A stretch of 64,000 bases of DNA from Alphaproteobacteria bacterium. Lineage in GTDB: Bacteria; Myxococcota_A; UBA796; GCA-2862545. Within the stretch, counting starts at the first letter, position 1, and each line of letters begins with the position of its first letter. The DNA is taken from contig JACKEQ010000021.1 in NCBI GenBank assembly GCA_020632885.1, forward strand, positions 42,231 through 106,230, in the 5' to 3' direction. The notes under the pieces are model-generated. The model saw only the letters and a program-made list of their open reading frames with translations. It did not search any database and was not told the origin of the DNA. The position numbers and the translations under genes were made by a program. Shown one piece after another: positions 1 through 7,835 of this stretch.

Positions 1-1338
1 CCGCCCGCGCGTCCGGAGCTCGATGCGGGTGCCCGGGAAGAGCTCGTCGGTGGACTGGGGCTCCGCACGACCGTCGATCGTCCGGCGCCAGCGGGAGATC
101 CACGGGGTGATCCGCAGCGTGACGTCCTCCGCGAGCTCCTGGTCGAAGCGACCCTGCAGCTGCACGGCGTCCTGGCGGATCTCGACCGTCTGGTCGTCGA
201 CGCCGGTAGGCGCGTCGATGGCGTCGGAGAGCGCGAAGAAGGTGAGCGAGCCGACATCCCCGGCCAGCCGGGCGTGCACGTCCCAGAACCGCGGGGCGAT
301 GCGGGCCTGCTCGGCCCCGAGGAGGGCGGTCATCACGGCGTCGAGGTAGCTCCGGCGCAGCCCGACCTGGAGCGTGCCCACACGGGTGGGCGCGGTGACG
401 CTGCCGTGGGCGAACACGACGTTGGCCCCGATGTCCACCGTGGCCTCGGTGGGCGCGCGGGGCGGGACGACCTCGACCACGCCCGACAGCGTGCGTCCGT
501 ACCTCGCGGGGCCCACACCGGGCCAGAAGCGCACCTCCTCGACCATCTGGGCCGGGATCACGCTCGCGAACCCCCCGAGGTGGTAGAGCAGCGGGATGCG
601 CACGCCGTCGAAGGTCACGACGTCGTCGCCGGGGTCACCGCCGCGGATCAGCAGCCACCCGGACTCGAAGGGCGTGCGCACCACGCCCGGCCGCATCGAG
701 ACCGCCCGCACGGGGTCGTTCACGACCCCTGGCGAGAGCACGAGCTCCTCGCGGGTGATGACCTGGGTGCCCGCGCGGTCGGTCGTGGGGCTGTAGCGGG
801 CCACGAGCTCCCAGCCGTCCTCGGGCACGCCCCAGGCCTCCACCTCGCCCGGCCCGGTCTCCACGGGCTCCACGACGATCCGGGAGTCCGCCGATGCCAC
901 GGTGACTGCACCGTCGACCCCCCGGAACGACGCGACCCCGTCGGCGTCGGTGATCACCACCTGCTCGCCCACCGCCAGCCGCGCGCCCGAGAGCGGGGTG
1001 CCCTGGCCGCGCTCCAGGAGCCGGACGGTCAGGGTGACGGCTGGCTCGGGGTGCACGACGACCAGGGTGACCGGGACCTCGGCGGGCTCGCCCTGGAAGA
1101 CCGCGGGCGCGAACCTGCAGGCGCGCGCGGCGTCCGCGGAGGGACCGTCCTGGTCGGTCAGGAAGGCGCCGTCCACGCCGACGGACCCGTCCACCCGGGC
1201 CTCCACCGCGACCCAGCCGGGCAGGGGGGCCACCTCGCAGCCGAGGGGCTCGGGGAGACGGACGTCCTCGGGCCACCCCGCGGGGTCCACCGTGATGCCG
1301 GCCCACGCGGACCCCAGCGCTGCGAGCAGCCACGCCAT
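1..1338 (-). CDS. TonB-dependent receptor with N-terminal TonB-like domain (partial)
   Basis: Outer-membrane active-transport receptor. The 446 codons visible here run off the left edge, so most of the barrel is missing. A short leader (MAWLLAALGSAWA) is followed at about residues 30-100 by a segment with the TonB C-terminal pattern (VAVEARVDG, then CRFAPAVFQGEPAEVPVTL). Next comes a carboxypeptidase-regulatory-like beta domain (about 105-150) and a plug domain (about 195-300) containing LLIRGG, FDGVRIPLLYHLGG and RYGRTLSGVVEV. A TonB-like domain inside its own receptor suggests partial self-energising, which is inference. Start ATG at 1338. The substrate cannot be read from the sequence. It is divergent from the ferredoxin gene at 1380. 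Confidence 0.8.
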   Translation of the reverse strand, partial: MAWLLAALGSAWAGITVDPAGWPEDVRLPEPLGCEVAPLPGWVAVEARVDGSVGVDGAFLTDQDGPSADAARACRFAPAVFQGEPAEVPVTLVVVHPEPAVTLTVRLLERGQGTPLSGARLAVGEQVVITDADGVASFRGVDGAVTVASADSRIVVEPVETGPGEVEAWGVPEDGWELVARYSPTTDRAGTQVITREELVLSPGVVNDPVRAVSMRPGVVRTPFESGWLLIRGGDPGDDVVTFDGVRIPLLYHLGGFASVIPAQMVEEVRFWPGVGPARYGRTLSGVVEVVPPRAPTEATVDIGANVVFAHGSVTAPTRVGTLQVGLRRSYLDAVMTALLGAEQARIAPRFWDVHARLAGDVGSLTFFALSDAIDAPTGVDDQTVEIRQDAVQLQGRFDQELAEDVTLRITPWISRWRRTIDGRAEPQSTDELFPGTRIELRTRGR

Positions 1339-1379
1339 GGGCGGAGGGTACTCCAGGCGGCCCCGTGATACCCGGCAGC

Positions 1380-1697
1380 ATGGACGATCGGACGCCCACG
1401 TGGGACCTCGCGGTGCTGGTGTGCTGCAACCAGCGGCCGGAGGGGAGCCGGCGGGGCTGCTGCGGGCGGGAGCCCGGAGAGGCGCTGGTGGGCTGGCTTC
1501 GCGATCGGTCCCGCGCAGACGGGCTGAAACACCGGATGGTGATCCATCGTACGGGATGCCTGGACGCCTGTGCGGGCGGCACGTCGGTGGCTCTGCTCTC
1601 GGCCTCCGAACGGTCGATCGTGAAGGTGGGCCCGGAGGATCGGGAGGCCGTGTGGGCCCGTGTGTGCGACGTCTTGGAGCGACCGGTTACACGGTAG
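1380..1697 (+). CDS. Thioredoxin-like [2Fe-2S] ferredoxin
   Basis: Small (105 aa) cytoplasmic electron carrier of the (2Fe-2S) ferredoxin-domain family with a thioredoxin fold. The family pattern is visible: VLVCCNQR (Cys15/16), RRGCCGR (Cys27/28) and HRTGCLDACAGG (Cys60, Cys64). Such domains also occur in NuoE and hydrogenase subunits, but no partner enzyme is adjacent here, so the electron donor and acceptor are unknown. The start is taken as ATG 1380; an in-frame GTG at 1365 would add five residues and sits better relative to GGAGGG at 1343-1348. The 3' end lies just before the antiporter gene (TTG at 1714). Confidence 0.8.
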   Translation: MDDRTPTWDLAVLVCCNQRPEGSRRGCCGREPGEALVGWLRDRSRADGLKHRMVIHRTGCLDACAGGTSVALLSASERSIVKVGPEDREAVWARVCDVLERPVTR

Positions 1698-1713
1698 CGT
1701 CCTGAGGGTCTGT

Positions 1714-2649
1714 TTGTTCCTCGTCACCTTCCTCATCGGTCTCGTGATGCTCGTCGGTGGCGCCCACTTCCTCGTCGAGGGTGGCGGGCGCGTCGCGGTC
1801 GGGCTCCGCGTCCCGGCCATGGTCGTCGGGCTCACCATCGTCGCGTTCGGCACCAGCGCGCCGGAGCTCTCGGTCAGCGTGATGGCCGCCCTCGAGGCGA
1901 GCACCGCGATGGCGATGTCGAACGTGAACGGGTCGAACATCGCGAACATCTTCTTCGTGCTGGGCCTCGCGGCCATGGTGCACCCGCTCACGGTCGAGCG
2001 CTCGCTGCTCCGCCGCGACATCCCCACGTGCATCGGCCTGCAGCTGCTCGTGATCCTGCTGGCCCTGGACGGCACCTTCGGGCGCGTGGACGGCGTGATC
2101 GTCGTGCTGGGCGGGGTGTTCTACAACCTCTGGCTGCTCTACGACGTGCGCAGGGGCCGTGCCTCCCTCGAGGACGAGGTGGAGGCGGAGGGCTCGCTCG
2201 CGGTCAACGTGGCCAAGCTGGTCGCCGGGCTCGTGGTCCTGGTGCTCGGGGCTCGCCTGTTCGTCGACGCAGCCGTCGAGGCCGCCCGGTTCCTGCACTT
2301 CAGCGACCGGATGATCGGCCTCACGGTGGTCGCGCTCGGCACGAGCGCCCCCGAGACCGCCGCGGCCCTCGCTGCCGCCCGGAAGGGCGAGGTGGACATG
2401 GCGGTGGGCGGATCGGTCGGGTCCAACATCTTCAACATCGCCATGGTGCTCGGGATCACGGCCTGCATCGCGCCCATCGACCTCTCGTCGGGCGGCTTCC
2501 TGCAGGACATGGGCATGGCGCTCGTCGCGGCCCTCCTGCTCGTCGGGGTCGTGGCGCGCGGCGGCATCTTCCGGTCGGACGGCATCGTGCTCGTGCTCGT
2601 CTACATCGCCTACATCGCGCTGGGCGTCTACCAGGGCATGGGCGCGTGA
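1714..2649 (+). CDS. Calcium/sodium antiporter, CaCA family (YrbG-like)
   Basis: Integral inner-membrane cation exchanger of 311 aa, the usual length for bacterial CaCA proteins. The two alpha repeats are clear: FGTSAPELSVSV followed by NVNGSNIANI, and LGTSAPETAAAL followed by SVGSNIFNI. The conserved Glu of each repeat (GTSAPE) and the Asn of each GSN are intact. About ten hydrophobic segments surround a short hydrophilic loop (RRGRASLEDEVEAEG). The start is set at TTG 1714 because TGAGGG at 1703-1708 is correctly spaced and the product then opens directly with a membrane helix. A longer frame from GTG 1660 would overlap the ferredoxin gene. It is coupled to the next gene through GTGA. Confidence 0.9.
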   Translation: MFLVTFLIGLVMLVGGAHFLVEGGGRVAVGLRVPAMVVGLTIVAFGTSAPELSVSVMAALEASTAMAMSNVNGSNIANIFFVLGLAAMVHPLTVERSLLRRDIPTCIGLQLLVILLALDGTFGRVDGVIVVLGGVFYNLWLLYDVRRGRASLEDEVEAEGSLAVNVAKLVAGLVVLVLGARLFVDAAVEAARFLHFSDRMIGLTVVALGTSAPETAAALAAARKGEVDMAVGGSVGSNIFNIAMVLGITACIAPIDLSSGGFLQDMGMALVAALLLVGVVARGGIFRSDGIVLVLVYIAYIALGVYQGMGA

Positions 2650-3788
2650 GGCCGTTCAGCCGGGCCTCGCAGTCCCTGCAGGGCTCGGTGTACTCGCGGT
2701 TCGCGGGGCGGATGTCGACCTACCGCGGTCCGGTGTACCCGCTCCACATCGGCGACACGTGGATGGAGCCCGCGGAGGGATGCCGGATGGAGGACCTCCG
2801 GGTGGCCGACCATCCGGGCATGCACCGCTACACGCGGGTCCAGGGGCTCCCGGCCCTCGTGGACGCGCTCGCGGCGGAGGTCCAGGGGTTCACGGGAACG
2901 CCCACCACGGCGGCCGAGGTGCTCGTCGGAGCTGGTGGCACGGGGTGCCTCGCTGCGGCCATCGGTGCCCTCGTGGATCCCGGCGCGCGCGTGGTGATCC
3001 TGGCGCCCCACTGGCCCCTCGTGGCCGGCATGGTCACCGCCTTCGGCGGCGAGGCCGTCGTCGTGCCGTTCCTCGGGGCTGTGGGGTCCGCGGCGGAAGC
3101 GGCCGCCCTGCTCGCGTCGCACCTCGACGACCGCACCGTCGCCGTCTACTGGAACACGCCCAACAACCCCACCGGTCGGCACATCCCCCGCGCCTGGCTC
3201 GAAGCGATGGTGGAGGTCTGCAGGGCCCACGACGTCGTGATCCTCGCGGACGAGGTGTACGAGCGGTACGTCTACAGCGGCACCCACACGCCCTCGCGGC
3301 CCCTGGCTCCCGAGCGCACGGTGTCGATCCACAGCTTCAGCAAGGCGTACGGGATGGCCGGCAACCGCGTGGGCTGGTTGGTGGGCCCAGCGGACCTGAT
3401 CGAGCACGCGAAGCGGGTGAGCACCCACACCTTCTACAGCGCGCCCACTGGCGGTCAGCTCGCGGGCCTGGCCGCCCTGGGCCCCGCGGGCACGGCCTGG
3501 CGGGAGGATGCGCGCGCGAAGTACGCGGAGCTCGGCGCATATGCCGCCGACCGTCTCGGCGCGGCCCGGCCGGAGGGGAGCACCTTCCTGTTCCTCGACG
3601 TGGCGGAGCACCTCGATGAGGACGGTCTGGAGGGCTTCCTGGTGCGCGCGGCGGACCGGGGGCTCCTGCTGGCCCCGGGTCCGAGCTTCGGCCCGTACCC
3701 CACCCACGTGCGGATCTGCTTCACGTCCGCAGCACCCGACCTCGTGCGGGCCGGTGTGGACGTGCTGGCGGACCTACTCGGTCGGTAG
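2646..3788 (+). CDS. Class I/II PLP-dependent aminotransferase
   Basis: Cytoplasmic fold-type I aminotransferase of 380 aa. Visible signatures are TPNNPTG (about 171-177), ADEVYERYVY (Asp202, contacts the PLP ring nitrogen), the Schiff-base lysine in SFSKAYGMAGNRVGW (Lys233), and RICF near the C-terminus carrying the carboxylate-binding Arg. The aspartate/alanine/aromatic group is likely, but the amino acid cannot be specified. It starts at GTG 2646, overlapping the antiporter stop (GTGA), so it is probably translated by coupling. Its last 15 bases overlap the convergent gene ending at 3774. Confidence 0.88.
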   Translation: MRPFSRASQSLQGSVYSRFAGRMSTYRGPVYPLHIGDTWMEPAEGCRMEDLRVADHPGMHRYTRVQGLPALVDALAAEVQGFTGTPTTAAEVLVGAGGTGCLAAAIGALVDPGARVVILAPHWPLVAGMVTAFGGEAVVVPFLGAVGSAAEAAALLASHLDDRTVAVYWNTPNNPTGRHIPRAWLEAMVEVCRAHDVVILADEVYERYVYSGTHTPSRPLAPERTVSIHSFSKAYGMAGNRVGWLVGPADLIEHAKRVSTHTFYSAPTGGQLAGLAALGPAGTAWREDARAKYAELGAYAADRLGAARPEGSTFLFLDVAEHLDEDGLEGFLVRAADRGLLLAPGPSFGPYPTHVRICFTSAAPDLVRAGVDVLADLLGR

Positions 3789-4619
3789 GGCGTCGAGCGT
3801 GGCGCGCACCACGCCGAAGTCCATGTCCACGAAGCCGTCTGCCTCGAACTTCGCGAGGGCGAGTGCGTTGGCGTAGCACTGGGCGAGCTGGCCGCTGGAC
3901 TGCTGGCGGGACGCGACCTGCTCGGCCTTCCCGTCCATCACGTTCCAGGTGAGGCGCGTGCGCTCCTTGACCTGCGGGTCCTGGTTCCAGGCCGCCCAGA
4001 AGCACTTCTCGAAGATCTTGCCCGCGGACTCGAGGCCGGCCATCACCTGCTCTTCGGTGATGCCCTTCGCGTTGTTGGCCTTGAGCACCATCCGGCTCTG
4101 CCAGTACACGGGGTCGGTCTCCTCCACGCGGGCCATGCCGGCGGGGTCGAACGTCCACTTCGCCCCGAGCTCCTCGGCCACCATGGGCACCTTGGTGCGG
4201 CGCAGGAGGGTCACCTCGGCCGTGGTGTTCTTGCCGCTGGACGTGACCTTCGGACCGGACTCCAGGGCGTCCCAGACGTGGAGGACGTCGCGGGTCCAGG
4301 TGTTCACGACGTCCTCGCGGGTGTCGCCGTCCAGGCCCTTCCAGGCGTCGCCGAGGACCGCGGGCAGCGCGGACATCTCCGCCTCCACGCGGCCGCGGAA
4401 CACGATGGCCTGGCGCACGCAGCCCCGGCCCTTCACCTTCGTGCCGAGCACGAAGACCTGGTCGTCCTGAGCGAACGGCTCGGGCAGCGCGGGCTTCTCG
4501 ACGCACATGAACTTCTCGGGCACGTCCTTGCCGGCGGCCTGGGAGAGGAAGGTGCGGAGGACCTCGGTGTCGGGGGCTTCCGCCGCGAGCGCGGGGAGGG
4601 TGAGGATGAGCACGGTCAC
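3774..4619 (-). CDS. Secreted protein with AgmX/PglI-like C-terminal domain
   Basis: 281 aa. A short leader (MTVLILTLPALAAE) implies export. The C-terminal 80 residues follow the AgmX/PglI C-terminal pattern: a first Cys (EKCFWAAWNQDP), a central stretch RTRLTWNVMDGKAEQV, a second Cys (AQCYANAL) and a final hydrophobic strand. The two Cys probably form a disulfide. In myxobacteria this domain appears in gliding-motility and other envelope proteins, but its function is not established. The middle of the protein is unrecognised. The GTG start overlaps the stop of the nitrilase gene (GTGA at 4616-4619), so it is the last gene of a three-gene unit. Confidence 0.7.
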   Translation of the reverse strand: MTVLILTLPALAAEAPDTEVLRTFLSQAAGKDVPEKFMCVEKPALPEPFAQDDQVFVLGTKVKGRGCVRQAIVFRGRVEAEMSALPAVLGDAWKGLDGDTREDVVNTWTRDVLHVWDALESGPKVTSSGKNTTAEVTLLRRTKVPMVAEELGAKWTFDPAGMARVEETDPVYWQSRMVLKANNAKGITEEQVMAGLESAGKIFEKCFWAAWNQDPQVKERTRLTWNVMDGKAEQVASRQQSSGQLAQCYANALALAKFEADGFVDMDFGVVRATLDALPTE

Positions 4620-5425
4620 AGTCTCCGATGCTGGGCGAGGGGCATACCGCGACGGGTGCGCTCCACGCGTTCGAGGTCGATCTCCGCCAGGGCAAGCCCC
4701 TCACCGTCGCCGGCCATTCCCACGACGTGTCCCCACGGGTCGACGATCATGGAATGTCCCCACGAATGGCGCAAGCCCCGATCGTCGTGGTGGCCGACCT
4801 GGCCGGGTGCGATGACCCACGCCTGGCACTCGATCGCCCGGGCGCGCACGAGGGGCTCCCAGTGGTCCTTGCCGGTGGTGAGGGTGAAGGCGGAGGGGAT
4901 GGTGAGGATGCGGGCGCCCCGGTCGACCAGGCCGCGGTAGAGCTCCGGGAACCGCAGGTCGTAGCAGACCGACATCCCGATCATCCCGTGCGGGGTCGCG
5001 GCCACGACGAGCTCGTGGCCACGCTCGACGGTGTCGGACTCCATGAACCGCACGTCGTCGGACACGTCCACGTCGAAGAGGTGGATCTTCCGGTAGAACG
5101 TGATGATCTTGCCATCGGGTCCGATCAGCACGCTGGTGTTGAAGCACTTCCCGGGCGTCGGGGCGGCCTCGTTCACGCTGCCGATGAGCAGGGTGATGCC
5201 GAGCTCGCGCGCGAGGTCGCGGTAGCGGGTGACGGTCGGCCCCCCGAGGGGCTCGGCGGTGCGGACCTTCTCTTCGTGGGGCCCGAGGAAGTTGGTGTTC
5301 TCCGGGGTGCACACGAGGGTCGCGCCGTAGCGGGCTGCCCGGCGCACGAGGGTGTCGACGGCCGCGTCGTTGCGGGCCCGATCGGAGGTGCAGGTGAGCT
5401 GGACGGCGGCGGCGAGCGTGGTCAT
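4616..5425 (-). CDS. Carbon-nitrogen hydrolase (nitrilase superfamily, Nit1/Nit2-like amidase)
   Basis: 269-aa cytoplasmic amidase. The Glu-Lys-Cys triad is intact: CTPENTNFLG (Glu42), FYRKIHLFDVDV (Lys113) and MSVCYDLRFPELYR (Cys154). The sequence around each residue resembles the Nit1/Nit2/omega-amidase branch, which hydrolyses deaminated glutathione or alpha-ketoacid amides. An aminotransferase lies downstream in convergent orientation at 2646, which fits omega-amidase chemistry only loosely. Its ATG overlaps the stop of the upstream membrane-protein gene (ATGA at 5422-5425). Confidence 0.9.
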   Translation of the reverse strand: MTTLAAAVQLTCTSDRARNDAAVDTLVRRAARYGATLVCTPENTNFLGPHEEKVRTAEPLGGPTVTRYRDLARELGITLLIGSVNEAAPTPGKCFNTSVLIGPDGKIITFYRKIHLFDVDVSDDVRFMESDTVERGHELVVAATPHGMIGMSVCYDLRFPELYRGLVDRGARILTIPSAFTLTTGKDHWEPLVRARAIECQAWVIAPGQVGHHDDRGLRHSWGHSMIVDPWGHVVGMAGDGEGLALAEIDLERVERTRRGMPLAQHRRL

Positions 5426-6408
5426 CGCGCGGCTCCGGAGTGGGTCTCGATGACCTGGTGGATGCGCAGCAGGGCCAGGGCGCCGAGGATGACGCCGAAC
5501 CAGAGCGTGGCGATGCGGATCAGCAGGCTGGCGGCGACCGCTGCACCCTCGGTGAGGGACGGGATGAGCGCCTGGCCGAGCTCGCCGAGCACCACGTCGG
5601 TGACCCCGAGACCGCCGGGGCTGAAGCCGCCGGCCGTCGTGGAGAACGCGTACAGGAAGGTGCTGACCTCGAGCCCCGCGTCCACGTGCAGGCCCATGTA
5701 CACGAGCCAGAGACCGACACACTCGGCGAACCAGGCGGCGAAGCTCATGGCGACCGTGATGGCGAGGGGCACCGGGGCGAGGCAGACCCGCATGGCGACG
5801 TAGGCCTCCTCGAGCTTGCCGGCGACGCGGTCGACCACCGGGATCCTGCCGAGGACCTTCAGGATGGCCATGGACACGCGCTGGTTGAGGAGCACCAGGA
5901 ACCCGGATCCCAGCACGGCGACGGCGAAGAAGATGACGTCCTTCCGCTCGGGCGCGAACGTGGTGATGCCGAGCGTGGCGAGCGCGACGACCGCGATGCC
6001 GTCGGTGACCCGCTCGGCCACGAGGGCCGGGAGCGTGCGCTGCATCGGCGTGCCAGCGATGACCCGGACGAGGTAGGGCTTCACGACCTCGCCGGCCTTC
6101 GCGGGGCTGATGACCATCGCGAGCCCGCAACCGAAGATCCAGAGGTTGGCGCTGTGCGGGATGTGCACGCCGAGGCGCCCGAGGAGGAAGTGCCACTTCA
6201 GGTAGCGCAGGCCGTAGTTCACGAGGGTGAGCGCGAGGACGCCCGCGTAGATGGGCCAGGAGAAGGACGCGAGCTCTGCGGCGGTGCCCGGCAGGTCCTT
6301 GTAGAGCGCGTACGCGATGTAGAGGATCGCGGAGAGGGCCACCGCGATCGCGGCCCACCTCCTGAAGCTCGCCAGCGCGCCGGGCTCTGCGGCCGGGACG
6401 TCCTCCAT
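5422..6408 (-). CDS. Lysylphosphatidylglycerol-synthase TM-region / flippase-like membrane protein
   Basis: 328 aa, about eight transmembrane helices, matching the LPG synthase transmembrane (UPF0104) family. Typical motifs are NYGLRYLKWHFLL, AKAGEVVKPYLV, ERVTDGIAVVAL and GFSPGGLGVTD. The cytosolic aminoacyl-transferase half of MprF is absent, so this is a stand-alone flippase or scramblase-like protein rather than a lipid synthase. In other bacteria such proteins often sit with glycolipid genes, but none is seen here. It is the first gene of the minus-strand trio with the amidase and the AgmX-like protein. It lies 87 bases from the divergent GAF gene, a region that should hold both promoters. 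Confidence 0.85.
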   Translation of the reverse strand: MEDVPAAEPGALASFRRWAAIAVALSAILYIAYALYKDLPGTAAELASFSWPIYAGVLALTLVNYGLRYLKWHFLLGRLGVHIPHSANLWIFGCGLAMVISPAKAGEVVKPYLVRVIAGTPMQRTLPALVAERVTDGIAVVALATLGITTFAPERKDVIFFAVAVLGSGFLVLLNQRVSMAILKVLGRIPVVDRVAGKLEEAYVAMRVCLAPVPLAITVAMSFAAWFAECVGLWLVYMGLHVDAGLEVSTFLYAFSTTAGGFSPGGLGVTDVVLGELGQALIPSLTEGAAVAASLLIRIATLWFGVILGALALLRIHQVIETHSGAAR

Positions 6409-6495
6409 CTGTCCTCCGGCGCCGCTACTAACCGCCTGTCCCCATCGTGCCCGGTGGCGTGGGATTCCGTGCTAGGGTCTCCGGCGGAGGACGCC

Positions 6496-7248
6496 GTGGC
6501 ATCCTTTTCCGTGAGCTCGCGGGGTCTCCCCACTGTCGAGGTCGAAGCGCCAAACTGGGTCGCGGCCCTGGGCCTCGGTCTGCACGAGCTCGGCAAGGGT
6601 GCCGGGATGGAGCGCCTCGCCTGCGAGCTGCTCCCGAACGGAACGGTCATCGCCCGCGACATCAAGAGCGGCATGGGCTTCGTGGTGCAGGCGGCTCTCG
6701 AGCCGGCTGACGACGACGAGCTCATCGAGCTCGACGACCTCGAGCCCCTCACGGAGGAGGTCGAGGAGCGCGACGACCCCCGGTCCCTCCTCGAGGCCAT
6801 CGAGTCCGCCGACAGCACGGCCAGCGCGGCCTCCCTGGCCCTCACGCTCGCCCGCGAGCTCGTGCCCTGCGAGAGCGGCGCGGTCATCCTGGAGGACCGT
6901 GGCTACCTGCGCTTCGTGAGCGTCGTGGGGCCGCACGCCCGTCGTCTGATCGGCGTGCGGCTCCCCGCGGGCACGGGTGTGGCGGGGTTCGCCATCGAGA
7001 AGCAGCGCATCGTGGTGCTCGACGCGGCCCACGAGGATCCCCGGCACTGCGGCGAGGTGGACGCCCTCACCGGCTACACCACCGAGCAGATCCTGGTCGT
7101 GCCCGTGAAGCGCCCGGAGGGCGGGGGCTGCCACGGCGTCGTGGAGCTCATGAACCTCCCGGTGGGGCAGCGATTCGGCACCGAGCAGATCGCTAAGGTC
7201 AAGTCGGTGGCGCGCGCCCTCGCCGAGCGGCTGGACCAGGATCGCTGA
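6496..7248 (+). CDS. GAF-domain protein
   Basis: 250 aa, soluble. Residues about 1-100 are acidic and unrecognised. A GAF-like sensory domain follows (about 100-248), with LARELVPCESGAVILED, GVRLPAGTGVAGFAIEKQRIVVL and the closing RFGTEQIAKVKSVARALAERL. No output domain is present, so it may bind a ligand or partner for another regulator. GTG 6496 is chosen because GGAGG at 6486-6490 lies five bases upstream; the longer open frame to the left runs antisense through the flippase gene. It converges on the gene ending at 7251, with two bases between. Confidence 0.8.
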   Translation: MASFSVSSRGLPTVEVEAPNWVAALGLGLHELGKGAGMERLACELLPNGTVIARDIKSGMGFVVQAALEPADDDELIELDDLEPLTEEVEERDDPRSLLEAIESADSTASAASLALTLARELVPCESGAVILEDRGYLRFVSVVGPHARRLIGVRLPAGTGVAGFAIEKQRIVVLDAAHEDPRHCGEVDALTGYTTEQILVVPVKRPEGGGCHGVVELMNLPVGQRFGTEQIAKVKSVARALAERLDQDR

Positions 7249-7250
7249 CC

Positions 7251-7835
7251 CTACCGAGAGAAGCGGCGGACTGCGAGGCCGAGGGCCAGGAGGCCGGCCA
7301 GCACGACGCCGGGCACCACGATGGGCACCAGGGGCTCGGCGGGCAGGGTGCGCCAGGGCGAGCCGTCGCGCGCACGGCGCTCCATGCGCTGGACCCACCC
7401 GGCAGGTGCGGTGTCGACGGCGAGGACCCGGGCGCGCTCGCTCAGCGGCTCGACCTCTGCCGGTCCGTCGATCCAGGCGACATCGCGGTGCAGCTCGACG
7501 CGGGCGAGGGTCCTGGAGGTGGCGTCGGGCAGGTTGCCGTTGGAGAGCCTCAGGGCTCCGGGGGCGTGCTGGCTCGCGAGGTGCAGCGTGACGCGCGTGG
7601 CGTCCTGGATGGCCCGGCTCTTCGCCTGCGTGACGACCAGGGGCACGGTGTGGCCCTCCCGGGAGAGGACCAGGCCCGTGGCGAGCTCGGCCTCCACAGA
7701 GGGCGAGGCGAGCTGGTGGGGCACGTCGACCGTGTAGACGACCTCTGAGCCCTCGGGGCCGATGCGCCACTCGAGGACGTGGTCGACGCGGTGCCCTCCC
7801 ACCGGGTGGGCGAGGGCCGCCGCGAGCAGGATCAA
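7251..7835 (-). CDS. Secreted, C-terminally membrane-anchored protein of unknown function
   Basis: 194 aa. A very short leader (MILLAAALA) precedes an extracytoplasmic domain of about 150 residues with alternating hydrophobic strands (VVYTVDVPHQLASPSVEAEL, TRVTLHLASQH). A C-terminal helix (VPIVVPGVVLAGLLALGLAV) ends in RRFSR, giving N-out/C-in topology after cleavage. No family recognised. The TTG start overlaps the stop of the response-regulator gene (TTGA at 7832-7835) and no separate Shine-Dalgarno is visible, so translation probably depends on the regulator. Confidence 0.6.
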   Translation of the reverse strand: MILLAAALAHPVGGHRVDHVLEWRIGPEGSEVVYTVDVPHQLASPSVEAELATGLVLSREGHTVPLVVTQAKSRAIQDATRVTLHLASQHAPGALRLSNGNLPDATSRTLARVELHRDVAWIDGPAEVEPLSERARVLAVDTAPAGWVQRMERRARDGSPWRTLPAEPLVPIVVPGVVLAGLLALGLAVRRFSR

